Under the pieces are notes generated by a model that worked only from the letters and a program-made list of their open reading frames with translations, was not told the DNA's origin and ran no database searches. Made by a program: the position numbers and the translations under genes. A stretch of 64,000 nucleotides of DNA from Streptomyces sp. A012304 (GTDB taxonomy: Bacteria > Actinomycetota > Actinomycetes > Streptomycetales > Streptomycetaceae): NCBI RefSeq assembly GCF_026008495.1, contig NZ_BQUN01000034.1, positions 158,258 through 222,257 of the forward strand, given 5' to 3'. Position 1 is the first letter of the stretch. Each line of letters opens with the position of its first letter. Shown piece after piece: positions 51,326 to 58,308 of the stretch.

Positions 51326-52339
51326 ATGGCACACCACCTGGAAGGACCCCGTCCGCCGGCCGCCCGGGGCCCGCTCTCCGCGGGCGTCCTGGACCACCTG
51401 CTGGGCACCGGCCCCCTGCCGGACGCCGAGGCGGTCGGGGGCGCCCCGGTCGACGGCGACGATCTCCAGCTCGCCCTCTACGTCTGCTACGAACTGCACT
51501 ACCGGGGCTTCGCCGGCGTCGACCCCGACCGGGAGTGGGACCCCGACCTGCTGCGCACCCGTGCCGCTCTGGAGCGGCGCTTCCTGACCGCCCTGCGCGC
51601 GCGGACCCCGGTGTGCGACAGCGTCGAGGACGCGCTCGCGGAGCTGCTCGTCGAGCCGGTCGAGGGAACCGGCGTCACCCACTTCCTGCGCGACGAGGGC
51701 GAGTTGTGGCAGCTGCGCGAGTACGCGGCGCAGCGCTCCCTGTACCACCTGAAGGAGGCCGACCCGCACGCCTGGGTGCTGCCGCGGCTGTGGGGCCGGG
51801 CCAAGGCGGCCATGGCGGCGGTGGAGTTCGACGAGTACGGCGGCGGCCGCCCGGACCGCGTCCACGCGCGCCTGTTCGCGGACCTGATGACCGACCTGGG
51901 CCTGGACACGACCTACGGCCGCTATCTCGACGCGGCGTGCGCGCAGACGCTGGCCACGGTCAACCTCATGTCCCTGCTCGGTCTGCACCGCTCGCTGCGG
52001 GGCGCTCTCGTCGGGCACTTCGCCGCGGTGGAGATCACCTCCTCGCCCGGCTCCCGGCGGCTGGCCGAGGCAATGCGCCGCACCGGCGCCGGCCTCGCCG
52101 CCGCGTACTTCTACGACGAGCACGTCGAAGCCGACGCGGTCCATGAGCAGGTCGTCCGCCACGACGTCATCGGCGGGCTGCTGGAGGAGGAGCCGTGGCT
52201 GGCCCCCGACATCGCCTTCGGCATCGGCGTCACCGGTCTGCTGGAGGACCGTCTCGCCGCACGCCTGCTCGACGACTGGCGGGCGGGGCGCTCCTCGCTG
52301 CGCGCCCCCCTTCCCGCTGAGGTGGCCCATACATCCTGA
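51326..52339 (+). CDS. iron-containing redox enzyme, haem-oxygenase-like diiron fold
   Basis: A 337-residue all-helical protein of the haem-oxygenase-like diiron oxidase/oxygenase superfamily. Candidate metal ligands are in EGELWQLREYAAQRSLYHLKEADPH, AAVEFDEYGGG and AYFYDEHVEADAVHEQVVRHDV, the spacing of carboxylate/His helices in this group. Characterised relatives perform N-oxygenation, desaturation or C-C cleavage; the reaction here is unknown. It is followed after 12 bp by a methyltransferase and then a CDGSH Fe-S protein, suggesting one operon in which the small Fe-S protein might supply electrons. Confidence 0.83.
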   Translation: MAHHLEGPRPPAARGPLSAGVLDHLLGTGPLPDAEAVGGAPVDGDDLQLALYVCYELHYRGFAGVDPDREWDPDLLRTRAALERRFLTALRARTPVCDSVEDALAELLVEPVEGTGVTHFLRDEGELWQLREYAAQRSLYHLKEADPHAWVLPRLWGRAKAAMAAVEFDEYGGGRPDRVHARLFADLMTDLGLDTTYGRYLDAACAQTLATVNLMSLLGLHRSLRGALVGHFAAVEITSSPGSRRLAEAMRRTGAGLAAAYFYDEHVEADAVHEQVVRHDVIGGLLEEEPWLAPDIAFGIGVTGLLEDRLAARLLDDWRAGRSSLRAPLPAEVAHTS

Positions 52340-52351
52340 GCACCGGGGTAC

Positions 52352-53014
52352 TTGGTCGCCGTGAATCCGCTGGTCATTCCGGGCGTCTACGCCCCTCAGG
52401 AGGACACCGGCCTGCTGGCCGGGGCGCTGTCCGAAGAACCTCTCGCGCCGGGCGCCGACGTCCTCGACGTGGGCACCGGCTGCGGGGCGCTGGCCCTGGC
52501 GGCGGCGCGCCGCGCCACCCGCGTCACCGCGGTCGACGTGTCCTGGCGGGCGGTGTGCGCCACCCGCTGGAACGCCCTGCGGGCGGGGCTGCCGGTGCGG
52601 GTGCGGCACGGCAATCTCTTCGACCCCGTGGACGGCCGGTCCTTCGACCTCATCCTGACCAACCCGCCGTACGTGCCGGCGCCCGCCGGCGACCAGGTGC
52701 CGCGCGGCACGGCCAGGGCCTGGGACGCGGGCGGCGACGGCCGGCTGGTCGTCGACCGGATCTGCCGGGAGGCGCCCGCGCTGCTGCGGCCCGGCGGTGT
52801 GCTGCTGATGGTGCACTCGGCGCTCAGCGACCCGGACCGCACGCTCGCGCAGCTGCGCGCGGCCGGCCTGAAGGCCTCCGTCACCCGGCGCCGTCGCATC
52901 CCCTTCGGGCCGGTGCTGCGCTCCCGGAAGGAGTGGCTGCGCGGGCGGGGCCTGCTGTCCGACGACGAGAACTCCGAGGAACTGGTGGTCGTCCGTGCCG
53001 AACTCCCCAGCTGA
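52352..53014 (+). CDS. HemK2/MTQ2-like class I methyltransferase
   Basis: A 220-residue AdoMet-dependent methyltransferase. The AdoMet motif is VLDVGTGCGALALAAARRA, and the substrate amide motif NPPYVPAP matches N5-glutamine protein methyltransferases (HemK/MTQ2 group). Whether it methylates a release factor, a ribosomal protein or a small molecule is open. The start is TTG 52352 or GTG 52361 (VNPLVIPGVYAPQEDTGLL). It overlaps the CDGSH gene by 20 bp and follows the diiron protein closely. Confidence 0.87.
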   Translation: MVAVNPLVIPGVYAPQEDTGLLAGALSEEPLAPGADVLDVGTGCGALALAAARRATRVTAVDVSWRAVCATRWNALRAGLPVRVRHGNLFDPVDGRSFDLILTNPPYVPAPAGDQVPRGTARAWDAGGDGRLVVDRICREAPALLRPGGVLLMVHSALSDPDRTLAQLRAAGLKASVTRRRRIPFGPVLRSRKEWLRGRGLLSDDENSEELVVVRAELPS

Positions 53015-53213
53015 CCGGCCCCGCAGGATCACCCTCCGGCGGCGGGGCCCGCTGCTCGTCGAGGGCCCGGTGGAAGTGGAGCTGGAGGACGGCTCCACCG
53101 TCGTCTCCGACCGCTTCCGGGTCGCCCTGTGCACCTGCCGCCGCAGTCGTCGCTACCCGTGGTGCGACACCAGCCATCGTGACCGGACCCGGGAGAAGCC
53201 GGAGTCCGGATGA
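52995..53213 (+). CDS. CDGSH iron-sulfur domain protein
   Basis: A 72-residue protein with a single CDGSH-type [2Fe-2S] site: the three Cys and one His are in LCTCRRSRRYPWCDTSH (C-x-C, then C-D-x-S-H). The remainder is a short beta-rich domain (ITLRRRGPLLVEGPVEVELEDG). Such domains carry out one-electron transfer or Fe-S storage. It starts inside the methyltransferase gene (20-bp overlap) and so is probably co-translated with it. Confidence 0.9.
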   Translation: MPNSPADRPRRITLRRRGPLLVEGPVEVELEDGSTVVSDRFRVALCTCRRSRRYPWCDTSHRDRTREKPESG

Positions 53214-53348
53214 TCCCAGGGGCCGGCGGGCGGCCCCACTCCGCCCGTCCGGCCCCTGGTGCGAGATCGCGGTGGTCCCGTGTCAGTGGCCCGTACTCCC
53301 CACGTCACGAGCCTCTCGCGGCGTCCACGTGGCCACGCGATCCCGGTC

Positions 53349-53783
53349 TCAGAACGTGAAGAGGCTGCTCCCGGAGGAGTTCTTCACGCACTCGTTGGCG
53401 AAGGTGCGTTCGTAGGAGACGCGCTTGCCCTGCCACACGCCGTCGACCGTGACGACCACCGGGTCGTACTCCCGGGTGCACATACCGCCGCCGGTGCCCG
53501 CCAGCAGCTCGAAGTCGCCGTCCGCGGCGCGCAGTTCGGCGCAGGCGAGGGCGGCGGCGGGGTGGCTTCCGGAGGGCCGCGGCGCGCAGGTGAGGGTGAC
53601 GGCGCGGGCCGGGCCGGCGACGGCGGCGCTCTCTCCGTGGCCCAGTGTCAGCACCAGGGCGGACGGGGCGTAGAGGGAGGCCGGGGCGGCGGCCGGGGCG
53701 GCGAGCGCGGGCCCCGCGAGGGGTCCGCAGACGGCGGCGGCCGTGAGGCCGAGGGTCGCTGCCCAGCGCGCGGTGTTCCGCAT
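53349..53783 (-). CDS. subtilisin-inhibitor-like (SSI) protein, Arg at P1
   Basis: A 144-residue secreted Streptomyces subtilisin inhibitor. A signal peptide (residues 1-30) precedes about 112 residues with the four family cysteines (66, 81, 102, 132). The reactive loop is [11 protein letters not shown], placing Arg104 at P1 and Glu105 at P1'. Classical SSI has Met at P1; Arg predicts strong inhibition of trypsin-like proteases. ATG 53783 has GGAAGG about 9 nt upstream; the ATG at 53792 directly abuts that site. These inhibitors control mycelial trypsin and transglutaminase processing during development. A near-AdpA site lies about 140 bp upstream. Confidence 0.92.
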   Translation of the reverse strand: MRNTARWAATLGLTAAAVCGPLAGPALAAPAAAPASLYAPSALVLTLGHGESAAVAGPARAVTLTCAPRPSGSHPAAALACAELRAADGDFELLAGTGGGMCTREYDPVVVTVDGVWQGKRVSYERTFANECVKNSSGSSLFTF

Positions 53784-54187
53784 TGTGTGCATCCTTCCGC
53801 TCGATTCGAGGGTGTGCCGGCCCGGCCCTGTGGGTGCCGGACGCGGCGAGCGCGAGTCTGCCGAGTCCGCAGCCGAAACTCACATCGACCCCATGGGTTT
53901 CAGTAACCTTGCGTGTTGAAGCAGTGGCGTGAAGTCACGGAATTCGAACGTTCCAAGTCCGTAAGCAAGCGCTTCATGATCGCTCGGTGCGCCGAAGTGA
54001 CCGGATTCCATAGCTTCGGCAATCGTCCGGAAACATTCCGCTTCCGCTTCCGCTTGCCCCCGGCCGCACCCCCGCCGGACCTCTCCCGTTCACCCGCGCG
54101 GGGTCGCGAGCGGCCGTCGGGGCGGGTGTCGACGCCGGTATCGTCGCGGGCGGCGCGTGCTCGACGACGACAGGCGGGGTGGGACGG
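53784..54187. other. 404-bp divergent intergenic region with repeats (SSI / flavoenzyme)
   Basis: Less GC-rich than its surroundings. It contains a direct repeat GAAGTCACGGAATTC (53931) and GAAGTGACCGGATTC (53994), 12 of 15 identical and 63 bp apart. It also has inverted repeats GCCGAAG/CTTCGGC (53991-54020) and CGGAA-ACA-TTCCG (54028-54040), and a triple hexamer (CCGCTT)3 at 54038-54055. Short frames here lack ribosome-binding sites. It is most likely a complex regulatory region for both divergent genes. Confidence 0.6.
53925..53934 (+). promoter_or_regulatory. near-consensus AdpA site upstream of the SSI gene
   Basis: TGGCGTGAAG matches TGGCSNGWWY at 9 of 10 positions (last base differs), about 142 bp before the SSI start. 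SSI genes are AdpA targets in S. griseus. Confidence 0.35.
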
Positions 54188-55366
54188 ATGGCGAAGCACT
54201 GGGCGGACTTCCAGTACGAGATCTATCTGAACGGGATGAACGGCGCGGTCCCCCGGCTGCCCACCGACCTGACCCGGCTGGAGGAGCTGACCGAGCGGCG
54301 GCTCGGTCCGGGGCCGGTCGGGTACGTGGCGGGCGGCGCGGGCGACGGCGGCACGGCGCGGGCCAACCGGGCGGCGCTGCTGCGGCGGCGGATCGTGCCG
54401 CGGATGCTGCGGGACGTGCGCGAGCGGGATCTGTCGGTCGAGGTGCTCGGCCGCCCGTTGCCCGCCCCGCTGGCACTGGCGCCGGTCGGCGTGCTGTCGA
54501 TCGTGCACCCGGAGGCCGAGACCGCCGCGGCCCGGGCCGCCGCCGCGCAGGGGGTGCCGTTCGTCCTGTCGTCGGCGTCCAGCACACCGATCGAGCAGGT
54601 GGCCGAGGCGATGGGGGACGCGGAGCGGTGGTTCCAGCTGTACTGGTCCAAGGACCGCGAGGTGACCCGCAGCTTCCTGGGCCGGGCGAGGGCGGCGGGT
54701 TTCACGGTGCTCGTGGTCACCCTGGACACCCCGCTGCTGGCGTGGCGGCCGCGCGACCTCGACCAGGCGTACCTGCCGTTCCTGCACGGCGTGGGCACCG
54801 CCAACTACTTCACCGACCCGGCTTTCCTGGCGGGCCTGGCCAAGCCGGTGCACGAGGACCCGAACGCGGCCGTGCTGCGGTTCGTCGGCCTGTTCGCCGA
54901 CCCCGGCAAGACCTGGCCGGACCTGGCGTTCCTGCGGGAACACTGGGACGGGCCGATCGTCCTGAAGGGCGTCCTGCACCCGGACGACGCCCGGCTGGCC
55001 GCCGACGCCGGGATGGACGGTGTGGTCGTCTCCAACCACGGCGGCCGGCAGGTGGCCGGCTCGATCGCCGCCGCCGACGCGCTGCCCGGGGTCGTGGCGG
55101 CGGTCGGCGACCGGCTGACCGTGCTGTTCGACAGCGGGGTGCGCACCGGCGACGACGCCTTCAAGGCCCTCGCCCTGGGCGCCCGGGCCGTCCTGCTGGG
55201 CCGTCCCTACGTCTACGGCCTCGCCCTGGACGGACAGCCCGGGGTGGAGCATGTGATCCGCTGCCTCCTGGCCGAGCTCGACCTCACCCTCGCCCTCTCC
55301 GGCCACGCCACCCCGGCCACCGTCGGCCCGGCCGACCTCGTCGAACAGTCCGGCCCCGGCTGGTGA
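54188..55366 (+). CDS. FMN-dependent alpha-hydroxy-acid oxidase (lactate monooxygenase-like)
   Basis: A 392-residue TIM-barrel flavoenzyme of the lactate oxidase/glycolate oxidase family. The N-terminal HWADFQYEIYLNGM and FQLYWSKDREVTRSFLGRA segments resemble lactate 2-monooxygenase. The FMN/catalytic motif VVVSNHGGRQVAGSI holds the catalytic His and Arg, and LFDSGVRTGDDAFKALALGA binds the FMN phosphate. It oxidises an L-2-hydroxy acid to the keto acid or its decarboxylation product. It is divergent from the SSI gene and convergent with the ricin/sigma-like gene. ATG 54188 begins the family N-terminus. Confidence 0.9.
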   Translation: MAKHWADFQYEIYLNGMNGAVPRLPTDLTRLEELTERRLGPGPVGYVAGGAGDGGTARANRAALLRRRIVPRMLRDVRERDLSVEVLGRPLPAPLALAPVGVLSIVHPEAETAAARAAAAQGVPFVLSSASSTPIEQVAEAMGDAERWFQLYWSKDREVTRSFLGRARAAGFTVLVVTLDTPLLAWRPRDLDQAYLPFLHGVGTANYFTDPAFLAGLAKPVHEDPNAAVLRFVGLFADPGKTWPDLAFLREHWDGPIVLKGVLHPDDARLAADAGMDGVVVSNHGGRQVAGSIAAADALPGVVAAVGDRLTVLFDSGVRTGDDAFKALALGARAVLLGRPYVYGLALDGQPGVEHVIRCLLAELDLTLALSGHATPATVGPADLVEQSGPGW

Positions 55367-55396
55367 CCGGCCCTCGGGCCGGCCGGCCGCGGACGC

Positions 55397-57058
55397 TCAG
55401 GCCCGGCGCTCCGCCAGGTCCACGGGCCGCGCCGGCGGAGCCTCCGTGCCCGTGATCGACAGGGAACCCGGACTGGCCACGGCCGTCTCCGGCAGCCAGC
55501 GCTGACCGGTGGAGTGGTCACGGACCTTGACGACGACGTCGGCGCCGGGTTCCTGCCCGGCGGAGGCCAGGGCGAGCGCCTCGTCCCAGCGGGGCAGCAG
55601 CTCGCCCTGGACGGTGAGGTCGTAGCGGACGTCGTCGGCGCGGGTGTCGGCGGAGTCGGCGCAGGCGCCCATGATGACCACGCCGGCGTCCGCGTGGGAG
55701 TCCACGCACAGCTCGGGGGCGGCCGCGCTGCGCAGCCGGCCGTCGTCCTCGTACGTCCACCGCTGGCTCGGTTCGGTCGAGCAGTCCGCCAGTTCGACGG
55801 CGGCCCCGGCCCTCGCCCCGCCGCGGATGTCCAGGCACAGGTCGGCGGCGGCGTTGCGCAGCCGGGCCTCGCGGAGCGTGGCGGGCACGGGGGCGGTGCC
55901 CGGTGACGAGGGGGCCGCGCTGGGCCGGCCGCCCTGGGAGTCGGCGCCGGACGCCACACCGCCGCCGGTGGTGCTGCTCGTGGCGGCGGCCGGGTCGGCG
56001 CCCCCGTCGTCGGGCCAGAGGCCGGCGGCGAGGAGGGTGGTGAGCAGACCGGCCGAGGCGAGGCCGACGCCCTTGAACAGGGTCCGCTGCGCGGCGGGGC
56101 CGCCGTCCTGTCCGCGACGGCGGGGCGAGGGTATGCGCGCCAGCAGGGTGGCGCGCCTGTCCCGCGCCCGGCGGCCGCGGTGCCGGGCGGAGCCGCGCAG
56201 CCGGACCGGCTGCTGCCGGACCCGCCCGGGGCGGGACTCGACGTAGCGGCGGGCGCCCCAGCCGAGCACGGCTTCCGCGAGCAGTACGCCCAAGTCACCC
56301 TCGAAGTGGCCGAGTTGTTCGGCGGCGGCCCGGCAGTAGCGGCAGGCGTCCAGGTGCTGACGGACGTCGGGCAGCAGGTCGCCGCCGCGTCGCATGGGCA
56401 CGTCGAGGAGGCGGTTGTAGAAGCGGCAGTCCTTGCTGGGGGCGAGTTCCCGGTGGGCGCGCACACAGCCCTCGCGGAGCTTCTCCCGGGCCTGTTCGTG
56501 GGCGGCCGTCACGGTCTCGGGGTCCATGCCGAGCAGACCGGCGGCGACGGTGATCGGCTCGGCCTCGACCTCGACGTGCCACAGCACGCAGCGGGCGACC
56601 GGCGGCAGGTTCTGGAAGGAGCGTTCGGTGAGGACCCGGTTGTCGGGGGTCATGGACTTCGCGGTCCGCATGCCCCGGGCACCCGCCGGTTTGCGCAGGT
56701 CCGGCAGCACCCCGGACAGTTGCTCGTCGGCGGCCCACAGCCGGACCGTGTCCCGCACGGTCACCAGCAGCCGGGGGCGCAGCGCGGTCCCCGGCTCGCC
56801 CAGCTTCAGCCGGTCGAGGACCTGGTGGAAGGCGGCCGTGGTGACCATGGCGGCGGACGCGGCGCTCGTGGTGGAGGCGAGGCAGACGGCCGCGTACTCC
56901 TGCACGGGCCGCCAGTGGCGTGCGATGAGCAGGGCGGTGGACTGGGCGACCTCGGTGTCCGTCCCGCCGCGCGTCCCGGCGGCGAGGGCCTCGTCGGATT
57001 CCCCGGGCCCCTGGCCGGGCGGGGGGTAGGGCGGGCGAGGGGGGTGCGAGGTCGGCAC
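55397..57058 (-). CDS. sigma-like / zinc-finger / TM / ricin-lectin fusion protein
   Basis: A 553-residue fusion. Residues about 30-215 resemble ECF sigma-factor regions 2 and 4 (LIARHWRPVQEYAAVCLAST; QNLPPVARCVLWHVEVE and LLGMDPETVTAAHEQAREKLREGCVRAH). Residues about 218-275 look like an anti-sigma zinc finger (DVRQHLDACRYCRAAAEQL). A membrane helix follows (LFKGVGLASAGLLTTLLAAGLW), then a Ser/Pro-rich linker and an extracytoplasmic ricin-type beta-trefoil (LCLDIRGG, CSTEPSQRWTYEDDGRLRS, ELCVDSHAD). GTG 57058 has GAAGGAAG upstream. It could be a membrane sensor linking sugar binding to transcription, but DNA-binding activity is uncertain. Confidence 0.82.
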   Translation of the reverse strand: MPTSHPPRPPYPPPGQGPGESDEALAAGTRGGTDTEVAQSTALLIARHWRPVQEYAAVCLASTTSAASAAMVTTAAFHQVLDRLKLGEPGTALRPRLLVTVRDTVRLWAADEQLSGVLPDLRKPAGARGMRTAKSMTPDNRVLTERSFQNLPPVARCVLWHVEVEAEPITVAAGLLGMDPETVTAAHEQAREKLREGCVRAHRELAPSKDCRFYNRLLDVPMRRGGDLLPDVRQHLDACRYCRAAAEQLGHFEGDLGVLLAEAVLGWGARRYVESRPGRVRQQPVRLRGSARHRGRRARDRRATLLARIPSPRRRGQDGGPAAQRTLFKGVGLASAGLLTTLLAAGLWPDDGGADPAAATSSTTGGGVASGADSQGGRPSAAPSSPGTAPVPATLREARLRNAAADLCLDIRGGARAGAAVELADCSTEPSQRWTYEDDGRLRSAAAPELCVDSHADAGVVIMGACADSADTRADDVRYDLTVQGELLPRWDEALALASAGQEPGADVVVKVRDHSTGQRWLPETAVASPGSLSITGTEAPPARPVDLAERRA

Positions 57059-57591
57059 TGGGCGGCTTCCTTCGGTACGTACCTGTCCGGCGCGGCGGGG
57101 AGTGCGCATTCGCCTCCGCCGGCGAACACAGCGGGCCCCGGCCCCGGCCCCCCGCACGAGTGGTTCACCATTGCACAACTGAGTCGCGCACAACAAGCCG
57201 CCCGGACATCCCGGACCTTGTTGAAAGAAAGTCGACAGCGCGAGCCCGATTCGCCCCGCACACAACGGATTTGCTCTTCCCGCGCGCCCCGTGTGAACCA
57301 CGCGCACACGACGGCGCGGCGCGCACGCTCCCCGGGCACCGGGCGCCGTAGTGGACTGGTCCCGGCCCTTCCTCTCACGAGGCCCCGCGCGGGACGGCGG
57401 CTCTCCCCCGCGAAACGGCCGCCGGCCCTGTTCCTCCCGCCCTCGGCCGGCGGCCCGGAAGGCCGCTCCGGGCGAGCGCCGCCCGAGGGCGCCTCCCCCG
57501 GACCCCACCGCCGGCCGCGGGCCTGACCCCCCGCACGCTCCTAGAGATCTCTTCCGGACCCTGCCGCCGGTCGTCGCGCGTCCCGGGCGTC
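57059..57591. other. 533-bp intergenic region upstream of the fusion gene
   Basis: No convincing gene was found. It contains a 9-bp inverted repeat GTGGTTCAC (57160-57168) / GTGAACCAC (57293-57301) around a relatively AT-rich 125-bp core with repeated GCACAAC, probably holding the promoter of the fusion gene. The half nearer the toxin gene is extremely GC-rich. A 10-bp palindrome AGAGATCTCT is at 57543-57552, downstream of the toxin stop. Confidence 0.5.
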
Positions 57592-57969
57592 CTAGATCTG
57601 CCAGGAACGCAACCGGTCGGCGGCGCCGTAGACGTCGGTCTTGGCGTCGAGGAGGTCGCGGGCCAGGTCGACGAGGGCACCGTAGGGCGGGTCGATGCCG
57701 ACGCCGCTGACGAACATGTACGCCACCGCCGTGGCGCAGGCGAAGCGGGCGTTGGCCGACGGCAGGGGCCGCAGCAGGGTGAGGGTGTGCAGCAGGGCGG
57801 CCGCCCGCCAGGCCGGGTCGGAGTCCACGCCCAGGCGCGGCGGATCGACCCGGTGCCGGGCGACGGCGGCGACCAGCGCCGAGAAGTCATTGATGGTCGG
57901 CTGGTCCGGCAGGACCTCTTCGTGGCGCTGGAGCAGCCAGGGCACGTCGATGTGGATGACGGGTGTCAT
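57592..57969 (-). CDS. Fic/Doc-like toxin with degenerate catalytic motif
   Basis: A 125-residue Doc-type Fic-fold protein. The core motif normally reads HPFxxGNxR; here it is RPLPSANARFACATAVAYMF, so the catalytic His is replaced by Arg, Phe by Leu and the first Gly by Ala. AMP- or phosphate-transfer activity is therefore doubtful, although the helical scaffold is kept. It starts 3 bp after the antitoxin stop on the same strand, the usual antitoxin-toxin order. The pair may be a decayed or repurposed toxin-antitoxin module. Confidence 0.8.
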   Translation of the reverse strand: MTPVIHIDVPWLLQRHEEVLPDQPTINDFSALVAAVARHRVDPPRLGVDSDPAWRAAALLHTLTLLRPLPSANARFACATAVAYMFVSGVGIDPPYGALVDLARDLLDAKTDVYGAADRLRSWQI

Positions 57970-57972
57970 CGG

Positions 57973-58218
57973 TCAGGCGACCCGCCCCTCGCCCTTGTGG
58001 GGTGGTTCGTCGTCGGGGAAGGCGGCCGCGAACTCGTCGGCGTGGGACGCGAAGAAGGTGCGGAAGGCCTCCGCGCCCTCCTGCAGCGCCCGGTGCCGCG
58101 CGATGTCGGCCGCGGCCGCCTCCCGCACGAGTGCCTTCATCGACGTACCGCGTTCCTTGGCGATCTGCCGCAGGTCCTCCAGCTCGCGATCGCTGAATTC
58201 CACATTGAGGGCTGGCAT
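57973..58218 (-). CDS. ribbon-helix-helix-type antitoxin
   Basis: An 81-residue antitoxin. The N-terminal strand-helix-helix (MPALNVEFSDRELEDLRQIAKERGTSMKALVREAAA) is typical of RHH/CopG DNA-binding antitoxins. The C-terminal acidic half (FFASHADEFAAAFPDDEPPH) would wrap the toxin. ATG 58218 is used; GTG 58227 is a possible earlier start. A perfect palindrome lies 19 bp upstream and is probably its autoregulatory operator. It is coupled to the toxin gene with a 3-bp gap. Confidence 0.83.
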   Translation of the reverse strand: MPALNVEFSDRELEDLRQIAKERGTSMKALVREAAAADIARHRALQEGAEAFRTFFASHADEFAAAFPDDEPPHKGEGRVA

Positions 58219-58236
58219 GCCCCTCACGGTACCGCC

Positions 58237-58250
58237 CGGGTACTTACCCG
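58237..58250. promoter_or_regulatory. palindromic operator of the toxin-antitoxin pair
   Basis: CGGGTA-CT-TACCCG is a perfect 6-bp inverted repeat 19 bp before the antitoxin ATG, overlapping its promoter region. Confidence 0.65.
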
Positions 58251-58308
58251 TAAATATCCCCAGGTCAGGTCGGCGCCCGGGCGGTACCTCACGCAGGTCG
58301 GCGGCGGG

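Noticed and set aside
53880..54011. 43-codon minus-strand frame (start at 54011, ending LLKPMGSM)
   Set aside because: Its codon pattern looks mildly gene-like, but there is no ribosome-binding site, it overlaps the probable SSI promoter and AdpA-like site, and no family is recognised.
53913..54230. Plus-strand frame upstream of and overlapping the flavoenzyme gene
   Set aside because: Low-complexity Arg/Pro/Ser translation in its second half, no ribosome-binding site, and it runs out of frame into the flavoenzyme gene.
57109..57526. Long frames on both strands upstream of the ricin fusion gene
   Set aside because: They are GC-frame artefacts of Arg/Pro/Gly-rich composition; the fusion gene has a clear GTG and ribosome-binding site at 57058.
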